Below, piece after piece: positions 53,473-62,973 of a stretch of DNA of 64,000 nt. The notes under the pieces are model-generated. The model saw only the letters and a program-made list of their open reading frames with translations. It searched no databases and was not told the origin of the DNA. Both the position numbers and the translations under genes were made by a program. Source of the DNA: CAWAYH01 sp963786195 (GTDB lineage Bacteria; Acidobacteriota; Vicinamibacteria; Vicinamibacterales; 2-12-FULL-66-21); the NCBI GenBank assembly GCA_963786195.1, contig CAWAYH010000009.1:1-64000 (forward strand), read 5' to 3'. Numbering within the stretch: position 1 is the stretch's first letter; the number at the start of each line of letters is the position of its first letter.

Positions 53473-54171
53473 TCAGCGGAACCACCCGCGTTTCACCGGG
53501 CGGAGCGCTCCGGTCGCAGGCTCCAGACGCAGCACGCGGTGCGCGGCTTTCCTCGCAAAGTCGTCATCCTGCGTGATGATGAGCGCGGCCAGCTGCCGGG
53601 CCTCCGCCACCCGCCTGACATCTTCTGCGAACGCGGCGCGGGTGGACGCGTCGAGGCCCGCCGTCGGATGTTCCAGAATCAGCAGCGCCGGTTCGAGCGC
53701 CACCGCACGGGCCAGGTGGATCCGCGCCCTGATTTCGGGCGGCGCCGCCGCCGTCGGGCGCTGGAGCCAATCGCCGCCGATCCCACAAGCGCCGGCGAGC
53801 GCAGAAACCCGTTCCGCAGTCTCTGCAGGTACCGGCTCGATGTCGAGGGTGAACGGCATCGCGAGATTCTGCTCGACGCTCAGGCCGTCGAGCAGCACAC
53901 CGCGATCGCTGACGATCCCGAAGCGGTCGAGTGACGCGAGCCAGTCGTCGCCATCGGCGATAGACGAGGTGGGACGGCCCAGTACCGCCACCTCTCCCTG
54001 GTCCGGAAGGCTCCTGCCGGTCACCAGGTTCACGAGCACTTCCGCGGCGCCGGCGTCGAGACCGCTGATGGCGACGCGCTCGGCCGGTTCGATCGTCAGC
54101 GCCTGCAGCCGCAGCGGCCGAAGGCTCTGATAGTTCTTCTGAACTCCGGAGAGGTGCAGGACGGCGGTCAC
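53473..54171 (-). CDS. Degenerate ABC-transporter ATPase-like protein
   Basis: This 232-residue protein has the ABC nucleotide-binding-domain layout but altered active-site motifs. The Walker A position reads VAISGLDAGAAEVLVNLVTG, lacking the GKS/T lysine. The signature region is PPEIRARIHLARAVALEPA instead of LSGGQ. The Walker B region LLILEHPTAGLD keeps Glu-His in place of Asp-Glu, and the switch His is replaced (IITQDDDFARK). It resembles MlaF/LolD-like ATPases without catalytic competence. Its GTG start overlaps the stop of the PHP gene (GTGA), so the pair is coupled. It may be a regulatory or partner subunit. No permease is adjacent. Confidence 0.75.
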   Translation of the reverse strand: MTAVLHLSGVQKNYQSLRPLRLQALTIEPAERVAISGLDAGAAEVLVNLVTGRSLPDQGEVAVLGRPTSSIADGDDWLASLDRFGIVSDRGVLLDGLSVEQNLAMPFTLDIEPVPAETAERVSALAGACGIGGDWLQRPTAAAPPEIRARIHLARAVALEPALLILEHPTAGLDASTRAAFAEDVRRVAEARQLAALIITQDDDFARKAAHRVLRLEPATGALRPVKRGWFR

Positions 54172-55001
54172 ACGAGCGGGCGCGCTACGCGCGCTTCGAG
54201 CGCCGCAAAATCATCCGGCGAGAGCGCCAGTGTTCCCAGGGCGGACTGGTCGTCCACTGACTCGCCGTGGAAGTCGGATCCTCCCGAGACGGCGAGCCCG
54301 AGGGTTTGCGCCAGCTCGCGGTAGCGGGCTTCGGTCTCGGGGTCATGCTGCCGATGACGCGCCTCGAGCGCGGAGAGCCCCGCGGCGGCGAACTGCGGGA
54401 TGCAATCGTCCAGGTGGACGAGCCCGGGATGCGCCAGCGATGCGATCCCGCCGGCGGCGCGGATGACCGCGATGACGTCGGCGACGGGAGCGCCGCAGCG
54501 AGGCACGAACGCCGGGCGGTCGTGGCCCAGCAGGCGATCGAAGGCGTCACTGCGATCGATCGCGTGTCCCGCCGCGACCAGCGCGTCGGCCAGCAGCGGA
54601 CGGCCGACGCTCCGGCCGGTGTTGTGCGATTCAGCGTCGATCAGCGCCTCGACATCTATCTCATAGCTCATCGAGCGCAGCCGCGACGCCATCTCCCTCA
54701 GCCGCCGCACGCGATCGGCGCGCTGCGCGTCCAGGAAGCGCGCAAGCCCGGCGTCAGACGGGTCCATGAAATAGCCGAGCACGTGGACGTCCTGGCCGTC
54801 CTCGACCGCGGTGATTTCGATGCCGTCGACGAGCCGGATGCCGTGGCGCCCGGCGGCCGCGCGCGCGGCGTCCAGACCCGCGACGGTGTCGTGATCGGTG
54901 AGGCTGATCACCCGCAGCCCGACGCGGGCGGTCAGATCCACGAGCGCCGCGGGCTGCAGCCTGCCGTCCGAGGCTGTGGAGTGGAGATGAAGATCGATCA
55001 C
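54168..55001 (-). CDS. PHP-domain phosphoesterase (YciV/RNase AM-like)
   Basis: This 277-residue PHP-family metal-dependent phosphoesterase has the motifs VIDLHLHSTASDG, ISLTDHDTVAGLDAA, LVDGIEITAVEDGQDVHVLGYF, an inserted helical region (~80-180), GGIASLAHPGLVH and AVSGGSDFHGES, which supply the trinuclear metal site. Close relatives are 3',5'-nucleoside bisphosphate phosphatases and 5'-3' exonucleases for RNA ends. I place the start at GTG 55001 because the family begins VIDLHxHS; an in-frame extension to 55052 overlaps the neighbouring gene. It lies 4 bp after the Fur-rubrerythrin gene and overlaps the ABC-like gene, forming a tight operon. Confidence 0.85.
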   Translation of the reverse strand: MIDLHLHSTASDGRLQPAALVDLTARVGLRVISLTDHDTVAGLDAARAAAGRHGIRLVDGIEITAVEDGQDVHVLGYFMDPSDAGLARFLDAQRADRVRRLREMASRLRSMSYEIDVEALIDAESHNTGRSVGRPLLADALVAAGHAIDRSDAFDRLLGHDRPAFVPRCGAPVADVIAVIRAAGGIASLAHPGLVHLDDCIPQFAAAGLSALEARHRQHDPETEARYRELAQTLGLAVSGGSDFHGESVDDQSALGTLALSPDDFAALEARVARPLV

Positions 55002-55005
55002 GACG

Positions 55006-55990
55006 TCAGGCAGATGCCGCGTGACGCGGCTTGCGCGTGGAGCGCCGGCCACGCCGCGGCCGCTGCCGGTGGACGAGCGAGCGATATTCGCGGATGAGGA
55101 GCTCGAGGTGCGCGCGCTCCTCGTCGGCGAACTCGAGGAAGATCTTCTTGCCTTCCGAGTCCTCGAATCGCTCGCCGTAGCGCTTGAAGAACTTGTGCGA
55201 CCCGCGCTCGCAGCGAATCCCGATCATCAGCGCCTTACGGTCGTTGACGCCCTTGGTCAGCTGATCCGCGCCGGCCGCAAACAGGCCGTTGGCCGCGCCC
55301 TTGAAGAACAGGAAGGTCGGCAGCGATTCGAGCTGCGGATCCTGCTGCAGCAGCTCCCGGTACCTCGCTTCGAGCGTCGCGAGGTGGCTCCTTCTCTTCC
55401 TCGGCAAGCTTCTGGAACACGCGACGCCCCCGCGCATCGCGCGTGATGCCCGCGGCGCGCGTGTAGAACTCGAGCCCGCTGCGCTCGGTGGCGATGGCGA
55501 TGCGGAGCGCGTCCCTCGCGAAAAGCAGCTCCGTCGTGCCGCCTTCGGCTGCGGCCGGTCGGCCCGTTCTGCACGCTTCACACGTGCCGTGGATCTGCAG
55601 CACGCTCTGGCGCGGCGTGAAATTCCGCGCGGCTGCGACTTCCTCGACGAGCGCTTCGATGTCGGAGCTGAGGAACTCGAAGCTCCGGTTGCAGCTCTTG
55701 CAAATCAGATGGAAGTGACGCGGATGGCGGTACGAGTGCTCGAATCGAAAGCGCCCCTCGCCGAAGTCGACCTTCCGCGCGATGCCGGCGTCGACCATCC
55801 ACTGCAAGGTTCGATAGATCGTGGCGCGGCTGATCCGCTGATCCTCGCGCCGAATCAGATCGACGAGATTGTCGGCGGTGAGATGCCCTTCCTGACGCAG
55901 GAAGACGTTGACGATGAGATCGCGCTTGCTCGACCGCTTGCTGCCAGCAGGGCGGAGGCTCTCGAGATACGCGGAGGCAGAAGGTTGCAT
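55006..55990 (-). CDS. Fur-family regulator fused to rubrerythrin/ferritin-like domain, frameshifted
   Basis: This is a cytoplasmic protein of about 327 residues. Residues ~18-140 are a Fur/PerR repressor: winged helix (GHLTADNLVDLIRREDQRISRATIYRTLQWM), metal site (FEHSYRHPRHFHLICKSCNRSFEF) and a second CxxC (CEAC). Residues ~150-305 are a ferritin-like diiron domain: LRIAIATERSGLEFYTRAAG (Glu of helix 1), FQKLAEEEKE-HLATLEARY (ExxH, split by a one-base break near 55390), and FADEERAHLELLIREYR (ExxH of helix 4). Known Fur proteins sense iron or peroxide; rubrerythrins reduce peroxide. The fusion could couple sensing with scavenging, which is inference. It probably heads the operon with the PHP and ABC-like genes. 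Confidence 0.82.
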
Positions 55991-55991
55991 G

Positions 55992-56032
55992 GCTCAGGGC
56001 CCAAGGCTCAAGCCAGCCCTGAGCCCTGAGCT
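55992..56032. repeat. Mirrored heptamer repeat
   Basis: Heptamers GGCTCAG, GGCCCAA and GGCTCAA are followed by the inverted heptamers AGCCCTG, AGCCCTG and AGC, giving a hairpin with 7-bp register. It sits between the ErpA-type gene and the Fur-rubrerythrin start. The same architecture with another sequence occurs at 62974-63102. Confidence 0.6.
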
Positions 56033-56044
56033 TTTCGAAATCGC

Positions 56045-56374
56045 CTAGACGCTGAACGAGGAGCCGCAGCCGCAGGTCGACTTGGCGTTCGGGTTCTTGA
56101 TCGTGAAGCCGCCGCCGGTGATGTTGTCGACGAAGTCCACTTCCGCTCCGCGCAGGTAGCGCGCGCTGATCGGGTCCACCAGCAGCTTGACGCCGTTGGA
56201 CTCGATCACGGCGTCGGTCGTCGCGTCGCCTTCGCCCTCGTCTATCATCAGACCGTACTGAAAGCCCGAGCATCCGCCCCCCTGGACGAACACCCGCAGG
56301 CCCGCGCTGACCTTGTTTTCCTCGGTCAGCAGCTCGGTAATCTTGGAAGCCGCTGCCGGCGTGACATTGATCAT
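56045..56374 (-). CDS. erpA: A-type iron-sulfur carrier protein (ErpA/IscA/HesB)
   Basis: This 109-residue cytoplasmic Fe-S carrier has the three conserved Cys: GLRVFVQGGGCSGFQYGL and the C-terminal STCGCGSSF. Helix 1 (TPAAASKITELLTEENK) and the loop VDPISARYLRGAEVDFVD are typical, as is GGGFTIKNPNAKST. It receives [2Fe-2S] or [4Fe-4S] clusters and passes them to enzymes such as the adjacent class I fumarase. ATG 56374 has AGGAG about 9 nt upstream. ErpA and IscA cannot be told apart reliably here; ErpA is preferred from the C-terminus. Intact. Confidence 0.87.
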   Translation of the reverse strand: MINVTPAAASKITELLTEENKVSAGLRVFVQGGGCSGFQYGLMIDEGEGDATTDAVIESNGVKLLVDPISARYLRGAEVDFVDNITGGGFTIKNPNAKSTCGCGSSFSV

Positions 56375-56456
56375 CAGGTCATCTCCTCGCCCGACAAGTA
56401 GATAATCAATTATACCAGCAGTCGGGAACGGACGAGATTAAGGCGTTTTCGCGGCG

Positions 56457-57987
56457 CTATCTGAGCGTTTCCAGCACCTTTCCGGACTCCTCCTCCACGT
56501 CCCTATGGAGGCTGTTGCCGTGCGCGTCCATCGTGACGATGGCCGGAAAGTCACGGACCTCGAGGTGCCACATCGCTTCCGGCGTCCCGAACTGCATCAG
56601 CGATACGTCGTCCACGCGCTCGATGCATCGCGCGTAGAACTGGGCCGCGCCGCCGATGGCGTTGAGGTAGACGGCGCCCGATTCCTTCAGGCCGGCGAGC
56701 GTCTTCGCGCCCATGCCGCCCTTGCCGATCACGACGCGGACGCCGTACCGCTTGATGATGTCGGCCTGATACGGTTCCTCGCGGATGCTCGTCGTCGGAC
56801 CGGCCGCGGTGACGCGCCAGCCGATCGCCATCCTTCGCGACGACGGGACCGCAGTGATACAGCACGCTGCCATGCAGGTCGACCGGCGGCTCGTGCTTCA
56901 TCAGGTGCGCGTGCACGGCGTCGCGTCCGGTGAAGACGCGACCGGACATCAGCACGACGTCGCCGACCTTCAGCGATCGGATCTGCTCCTCCGGTGATCG
57001 GCGCACTCAGGGGAATCTCGCGGCCCGTGCGCGGGAAGCCGGCAGCCGCGGCCTCCGCCGACAGCATCGGCGTCGATGCCGTCGTGCCTTCGCGATACAG
57101 CCAGGACGTGATCGCGCCCGTCGCCGCGTCGAGCCGGACGCCAAGCCGTCGAAATGCCCAGCAGTCGTAGGCGACCGAGACGAAGAAGCTGGCCGGCAGC
57201 CGGTTGAGCGCGCCGATCTTGCAGCCGATGAGCGAGGTCTTGCCGCTGAATCCCATCGGTCCGACCGTCAGCCGATTCGCCTCCTCCATGATCGAGCGTC
57301 TCGACCGTCGCCAGCCTCGGATCGGGATTCGTCGTCGTCGAGCGTGCGGAACAGCTGCTCCTTGGCGTGGAGGTAGCCTGACGTCCGGTCGCCGCCGATG
57401 CAGACGCCCACGGCGCCCGGGCTGCAGCCCTTGCCCTGCGCCTTCCAGACCGCGTGCAGGATGCACTTGCGGACGCCTTCGAGCGTCCGATCGGCGCGGC
57501 CGAGATGATCGAGCTCGGTCGGCAGCGAGTACTGCGCGTTCGTGTTCTCGCAGCCGCCGCCCTTGAGGATCAGCTTGACCTCGACGTCCGGCTCCTCCCA
57601 CTGGTCGAAGTGGATGATCGGCGTGCCCGGCCCGAGGTTGTTGCCGGAGTTCTCGCCGGTGATCGAATCGACCGAGTTCGGACGAAGCTTGCCGCGGCGG
57701 GTGGCTTCCGCGACCGCGTCGCGGATCTGGCGGCGCATCCAGATCTGGTTGGCGCCGACCGGCACCTTCACCTCGAACGTCGGCATGCCCGTGTCCTGGC
57801 AGATCGGTCCTTCGCAGGACGCGGCCTGGTCGATGTTCTGGGCGATGATCGTCAGCGCCTGACCGGCTCGGGTTGCCGGCTCTTCGCTAGCGAGCGCCGA
57901 GCCCATCGCCGCGCGCACGTCGGGCGGCAGATCGGTGGACGTTCGAGTGATGAGGTCGACGATGCTGTCGAAGAAGGCAGGCAACAT
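56457..57987 (-). CDS. Class I (Fe-S) fumarate hydratase, frameshifted
   Basis: This is a single-chain class I fumarase of about 510 residues that interconverts fumarate and malate with a [4Fe-4S] cluster. The alpha-type half has ASCEGPICQDTGMPTFEVKVPVG, SGNNLGPGTPIIHF, ILKGGGCENTNAQYS and PGAVGVCIGGDRTSG, which contain the three cluster Cys. The beta-type half has KVGDVVLMSGRVFTGRDAVHAH, VTAAGPTTSIREEPYQADII, VVIGKGGMGAKTLAGLKESG and VRDFPAIVTMDAHGNSLH. The frame breaks near 57310, 57005 and 56850, all with both sides conserved. ATG 57987 fits the family start. It is head to head with the aspartase gene, 63 bp away, and close to the Fe-S carrier gene. Confidence 0.85.
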
Positions 57988-58050
57988 GGTGGAAGTATAA
58001 TTCTAGTCAGGGCCCATCTTTCAGGGGGCTCGGGGGGCTCAGTCAAGAGC

Positions 58051-59461
58051 ATGCATCGCATCGAACGCGATCCGCTCGGCGAGGTTCGCGTTCCCGCGGA
58101 CGCCTACTTCGGCGCGCAGACCCAGCGCGCCGTCGAGAACTTCCCCATCAGCGGGCTGACCGCTCCGCCGAGCTCGTGGCCGCCACCGTGCTCGTCAAGA
58201 AGGCGGCCGCGGAGGCCAACGCGACGCTCGGCCGGCTTGCCGGCCGACATCGCACGAGCCATCGTCCAGGCGGCTGACGAGGTGCTGGCGGGCCAGTTCC
58301 GCGACCAGTTCGTCGTCGACGTGTACCAGGCGGGCGCCGGCACGTCGCACAACATGAACGCCAACGAGGTGCTCGCGAACCGCGCCGCCGAAATCCTCGG
58401 TGCGCCGAAGGGCGACTACCGCCGCGTCCACCCGAACGATCACGTGAACATGGGACAGTCGACCAACGACGTGTTCCCGACGCGCGACGCGGCTGGCGAT
58501 TCTGCTCATGCTGCCTGGACTCCTGGGGCGCGCGCGCGAGCTGGCCGAGGGGCTCGAAAACAAGCGCGAGCGAGTTCGCGCGACATTCTGAAGACCGGAC
58601 GCACGCACCTGCAGGATGCGGTGCCGATCACGCTCGGCCAGGAATTCGGCGGATATGCCGCAAACGTCGTCACGCGCGGCCGACGAGCTCGAGCGCGCCG
58701 GCGAAGCGCTGCACGAGCTGAATCTCGGCGCCACGGCGGTCGGCACCGGCCTCAACGCCGGCGACGACTACACGCGCGGCGCGATCGCGAATCTTGCGCG
58801 GTACACCGGGCTGCCGCTGCGCCCGGCCGCCAATCCGGTTCCGCGTGACGCAGAGCATGGGCGACGTGCTCGCGTTCTCCGGCGCGCTGCGGCGCCTCGC
58901 GGTCGAAGTCGACAAGGTCGCGTCCGATCTGCGCCTCCTCAGCATGGGCCCGCGCGCCGGCATCGCGGAGATCCAGCTGCCGCCGGTGCAGCCCGGATCG
59001 TCGATCATGCCCGGCAAGGTCAACCCGTCGGTGCCGGAGATGGTCAACCAGGTCTGCTACCAGGTCTTCGGGTGCGACGCGACGATCCTCGCGGCGTCCG
59101 ACGCCGGTCAGCTCGAGCTGAACGTGATGATGCCGGTCATCGCGTGGAACGCGCTCCACGCGTCGCGCATCCTTCGGCAGGCCATGCGCGTGCTGCAGAC
59201 GCGCGCGTGAGCGGCATCCGGGCGGACGACGAGCGCTGCCGCGAGCTCCTGGATCGGAGCACGGCGCTCGCCACGGCGCTCAGCCCGTACATCGGATACG
59301 CGACGACGGCCGACATCGCGAAGCAGTCTGTCGAGACCGGCCGCCCGATCCGGGACCTCGTCCGCGAGCGCGGGCTGATCCCGGACGAGGAGCTCGACGC
59401 GATCCTCTCGCCCGAGGCGATGACGTCCCCGGGCGTGCCCGGACAGAACAAAGGACGATAG
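58051..59461 (+). CDS. aspA: Aspartate ammonia-lyase, frameshifted
   Basis: This aspartase/fumarase-superfamily enzyme of about 470 residues deaminates aspartate to fumarate. Features that favour aspartase over class II fumarase are GAGTSHNMNANEVLANRAAE, GRTHLQDAVPITLGQEFGGYA, LNLGATAVGTGLNAGDDY and LRLLSMGPRAGIAEIQLPPVQ. The superfamily signature is PGSSIMPGKVNPSVPE, with its flexible Ser loop. The C-terminal domain has LSPYIGYATTADIAKQSVETG and ends VPGQNKGR. Frame breaks occur near 58170, 58495, 58565, 58675, 58845 and 59205. ATG 58051 matches the family opening (MHRIERDPLGEVRVPADAYFG). The divergent partner is class I fumarase. Confidence 0.82.
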
Positions 59462-59462
59462 C

Positions 59463-60154
59463 GTGCAGCGAACAACCGCCCCGATGCTGACAATGACGCT
59501 CGTCGCCGTTGTGCTCGTGGCAGGTGCCCGCGCGCAGCAGCGGCCGCAGCACGGCCGACTGTTTCCTCCCGAGGATCTCGGGCTGCTCGAAGGTCCGGAT
59601 CGCGACATCTGGCAGCGCCCGGATCAGATCATGGACGCGCTGCAGCATCGGCGAGGGCAGCGTCGTCGCGGATCTCGGCGCCGGCGGCGGCTGGTTCACG
59701 ATCCGACTCGCGCGCCGCGTCGGTCCGAACGGCAAGGTCTACGCCGAGGACATCCAGCGCGAGATGATCGAGGCGATCAAGCGCCGCGTCCAGCGCGAGG
59801 ACCTGCAGAATGTCGAGACCGATGCTCGGCACGCGCCTCGGATCCGGATCTGCCGACGGATCAGCTCGACGCCGTGCTCATCGTCGACGCGTACCACGAG
59901 ATGGAACAGCCGGTCGCGCTGCTGCGGAACGTCGCGCAGTCGCTCAAGCCGAACGGGCGGATCGGCATCGTCGACTTCACGAGGGACGGCGGCGGCCCGG
60001 GACCGCCGATGGAGGAGCGTGTCGATCCGGAGCGCGTGATCCGCGACGCCGAGGCCGCCGGTCTGCGCGCTGATCGCGCGGCCGATTTCCTGCGCTACCA
60101 GTACCTGCTGGTGTTCGGAAAGCAGGATGACGGCAAGGCCACCGCCGCAAATGA
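59463..60154 (+). CDS. Secreted class I SAM-dependent methyltransferase, frameshifted
   Basis: This is a methyltransferase of about 230 residues with an N-terminal signal-like segment (LTMTLVAVVLVAGARAQQ), unusual for an enzyme that uses cytoplasmic S-adenosylmethionine. The Rossmann core reads GSVVADLGAGGGWFTIRLA (motif I), GKVYAEDIQREMIEAIKRR, then DQLDAVLIVDAYHEMEQPVAL and LKPNGRIGIVDFTRDGGGPG. Frame breaks lie near 59645 and 59830. GTG 59463 directly follows the aspartase stop; ATG 59484 is an alternative. The true stop is probably the TGA at 60152-60154 that overlaps the next ATG. The substrate is unknown. It may be a former cytoplasmic enzyme with a hydrophobic anchor rather than truly exported. 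Confidence 0.72.
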
Positions 60155-61023
60155 TCGCGGTTCCGGCGTTCTTCGCCGAGTATCAGGCGCGCGTCGAGGC
60201 GGAGCTGCAGCGGCTCGTGCCGGCAGACGGCAAGCCCGGTCGAGCGCTCGATGGCCTACACGCTGCACGCGCCGTCGAAGCGCGTCCGGCCGGTGCTGAC
60301 GCTGCTGTCCGCGGAGCTGTGCGGCGGCAACGCCGCCGCGCGCGACGCCGGCGGCGGCCACGATCGAGCTCGTGCACGCCTCCTCGCTGATCCTCGACGA
60401 TCTGCCGTCCATGGACGATGCGCCGCTGCGGCGCGGGCGAGCCGGCCAATCATCTGGAATTCGGTGAGGCGATCGCGATCCTCGCCGCGTTCGGCCTGCT
60501 GAACCTCGGCGTTCCGGACGCTCGCGCGAGCCTACGATCCGCCGCTCGCCGCGCGCCTCTCGTCGCTCCTGTCCGACGCGGTCGGACCGACGGTCTGATC
60601 GGCGGCCAGGCGGCGGATCTGCTGGCCGACCGACGCAGGCAGATCAGCTTCGAGATGCTCGAGCGGATCCATCGCGGCAAGACCGGCGCGCTCTTCGTCG
60701 CCGCGGCGACGTCCGGCGCGCTGACCGCCGGGGCCGGCCGAGGATCAGATTGGCGCGCTCGCCGCGTACGCCAAGAACCTCGGGCTCGCGTTCCAGATCA
60801 TCGACGACCTGCTCGACGTCGAAGGCGACCCGGCCGAGACCGGCAAGGCGGTCCGCGCAGGACGCGCGGAAGACGACGTTCGTGTCGTTCAGCGGCGTCG
60901 CCGGCGCGCGACAGCTCGCCGCGGGAGCTGTGCGAGACCGCCGATCGCGCGCTCGCGCCGTTCGGCCGGCGCGCGGATCGGCTGCGCGAGCTGTCGGCGT
61001 TCGTGGCGGCGCGCCACGTCTGA
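60151..61023 (+). CDS. Polyprenyl (FPP/GGPP-type) synthase, frameshifted
   Basis: This trans-isoprenyl diphosphate synthase of about 290 residues condenses isopentenyl diphosphate with an allylic primer. The blocks in order are AYTLHAPSKRVRPVLTLLSAEL, IELVHASSLILDDLPSMDD (first Asp-rich motif), HLEFGEAIAILAAFGLL, IGGQAADLLA, IHRGKTGALFVAAATSG and NLGLAFQIIDDLLDVEGD (second Asp-rich motif). Frame breaks occur near 60240, 60350, 60435, 60510, 60605, 60735 and 60860. The ATG overlaps the methyltransferase stop (ATGA). The residues before the first Asp-rich motif that would set chain length are not clear. It probably supplies precursors for quinones, carotenoids or hopanoids. Confidence 0.82.
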
Positions 61024-61035
61024 CGCCTATCCGCG

Positions 61036-62970
61036 ATGACCACGCCCGTTCACGATCCGCGCGTCGACGAGCTGCGGCAGCGGCTGCGCTCGCTCGGCTA
61101 CCTCGACGCGGGCGTCGATCGATTCGTGCTCGCGCCGGCACGGGACGCGCGCGAACCGTGTCGCCATCGCGGTCGCTCGCGAGCCTGCGGATCGGGCTGC
61201 TGGCGCCGTCTGCCTCGGGACCCGCTGCCGCGATCGGCTTGAGCGCGCGCATGCCGGGTCTGATCGCGGGTCCGCGGGATGCGGTCGTGCCGCGCTCTAC
61301 CTCGGCGTGCTGTTCGGGCTGGCCGTTGCGGTCGCCGCTTTTCTCGCGAGCCTGTTCGCGTTCTGGGCCGCGAAACGCGCGGGTTCCGCGCTGGCGCGGC
61401 GCGCACGGCGGCTCGCGCTCGCGGCCGGAACGCTCGTCACGCTGCTCTGCCTCGTCTATCTCACGCTGTGGTGGCGGATCGCCAACGCGAGGCGCCGGCT
61501 GGTCGGCGCCCATCCTGGACGGCCTTCGCGCTGCTCGTCGCGGCGGCTATCAGCCTCGCTGCTCGGCCACGCCGTGACGGTCGCCGCCATGGCCGTCGCC
61601 CTCGCCGCGACCGGTGCGCCGGTTGCCACCGGCGGCGTCACGTCCTGGTGGATGACGATCGCGTCGGTTCTCGTCGCGGTCGGCGGCGCGGCGCTGCTGC
61701 TCCTCGTCTGCCTCGCCGACTCGATCGTCGGACCGCTGAACGCCCGGCACTGACCGTCGTCTCGAGCGGCGTGCGCGTCCGGCTCATGGCCGATCGACGG
61801 GTTCGACCCGTCACATCCTGCAGGAGCTGTCATCAGCGGGACACGTCCCGGCGCTGACCGCAGCCTTCGCGACCGCGCTGGCCCAACTGGAGATGCCGCC
61901 GGACGAGTCCGGCGATCCCGCGCGCGTCTGGACGACGATCGCAACGGGTCAGCCGCCCGGCGTCCACGGCGTCGAGGGGCTCGAGACGCGGCGCGTCGCC
62001 GGGCTGACGGGCAGCGTTCCAGCGTCGACGCATTCTGCGCTCGGCCGCGTGATTCGGGTGACCACGGATCTGCTGCGTCTGACGCGCCCCTCGCTGACCA
62101 GCGGCACACGAGCGCCGGGCGAAGACGTTCTGGGAAGTGGCGGCGGAGGCCGGACTGCGCACGGTGGTGGTCAACTGGTGGGCGACCTGGCCCGCGCCCG
62201 ATGCGGCAGGCGTCGTCCTGACCGATCGCGCGACGCTGCGACTGGAACGCGGCGGTCCGCTCGACGCCGAGATCGCGCCGGCCGCGGTCTACGAACAGCT
62301 GCGAGGGCGCTGGCCCGCCATCAGACAGCGGGCGGAGACGCTCGCGGCCGACGCCCTGCGCGGATCGCGCGCGGAGCGCGACGTCGCCGAACTGCTGCGG
62401 CGGTCGGCGGAACTCGACGCGATCCAGCTCTCGCTCGTGGCCGAGGTCGCCAACTCACGCACCGATCTGTCGGTCGTCTACTTGCCCGGGCTGGACATCG
62501 CGCAGCATGCGCTGCTCGCGAGCGACGGCGGCGCGCTCGCCGCCTCGACGCTCGCCGCGCGACTCGACGCGTTGAAGGACTACTACGTGGCGCTCGACCG
62601 TCTCCTCAGCGCGGAGCTGACGCCGCACACGGACGAGATCGTCATGGTCGTCACCGGTCCGGGCCGGGTGACGACCACCGGCGGAGCGCGTCTCGCCGTC
62701 CGCAGCTCCGTCGCTCGACGCGATGCGTCGATCGCCGGCCCGATCACGTCGGTGGCCCCGACGATTCTCTACGCGCTCGGCGTGCCGGTCAGCCGCGAGC
62801 TCGCGAGCGCCCCGCTGCTCGCGATCTTCAACGACGCGTTCACCGCCCGGTACCCGGTCCGCTTCGTCCCCACGTACGGCCAGCCTTCAACGCAACCGCC
62901 AGTCCGCGAAGGACAGCCTCTCGATCAGGAAATGATCGATCGGCTGCGGAGTTTGGGATATGTCAGGTGA
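61036..62970 (+). CDS. AlkP-superfamily phosphodiesterase-like protein with N-terminal membrane helices, frameshifted
   Basis: This is a heavily frameshifted protein of about 640 residues. The first third is hydrophobic (LGVLFGLAVAVAAFLASLFAFW, LALAAGTLVTLLCLVYLTLWW, TIASVLVAVGGAALLLLV), indicating several membrane helices. The rest resembles type I phosphodiesterase/nucleotide pyrophosphatase proteins: the GIDGFDPSH-like start of the domain near 61790 (in a shifted frame), ARVWTTIATGQPPGVHGVEG (nucleophile Thr region), LRTVVVNWWATWPAP, LSVVYLPGLDIAQHAL (metal Asp/His) and SVAPTILYALGVPVSREL. It ends MIDRLRSLGYVR, typical of this group. Frame breaks lie near 61145, 61285, 61510, 61790 and 62110. 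The substrate is unknown. It lies 12 bp after the polyprenyl synthase gene. Confidence 0.68.
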
Positions 62971-62973
62971 CGA

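Noticed and set aside
58051..59461. Class II fumarase (fumC)
   Set aside because: The superfamily signature alone would allow it, but DAVPITLGQEF, LNLGATAVGTGLN and SMGPRAGIAEI match aspartase, and a class I fumarase lies next to it.
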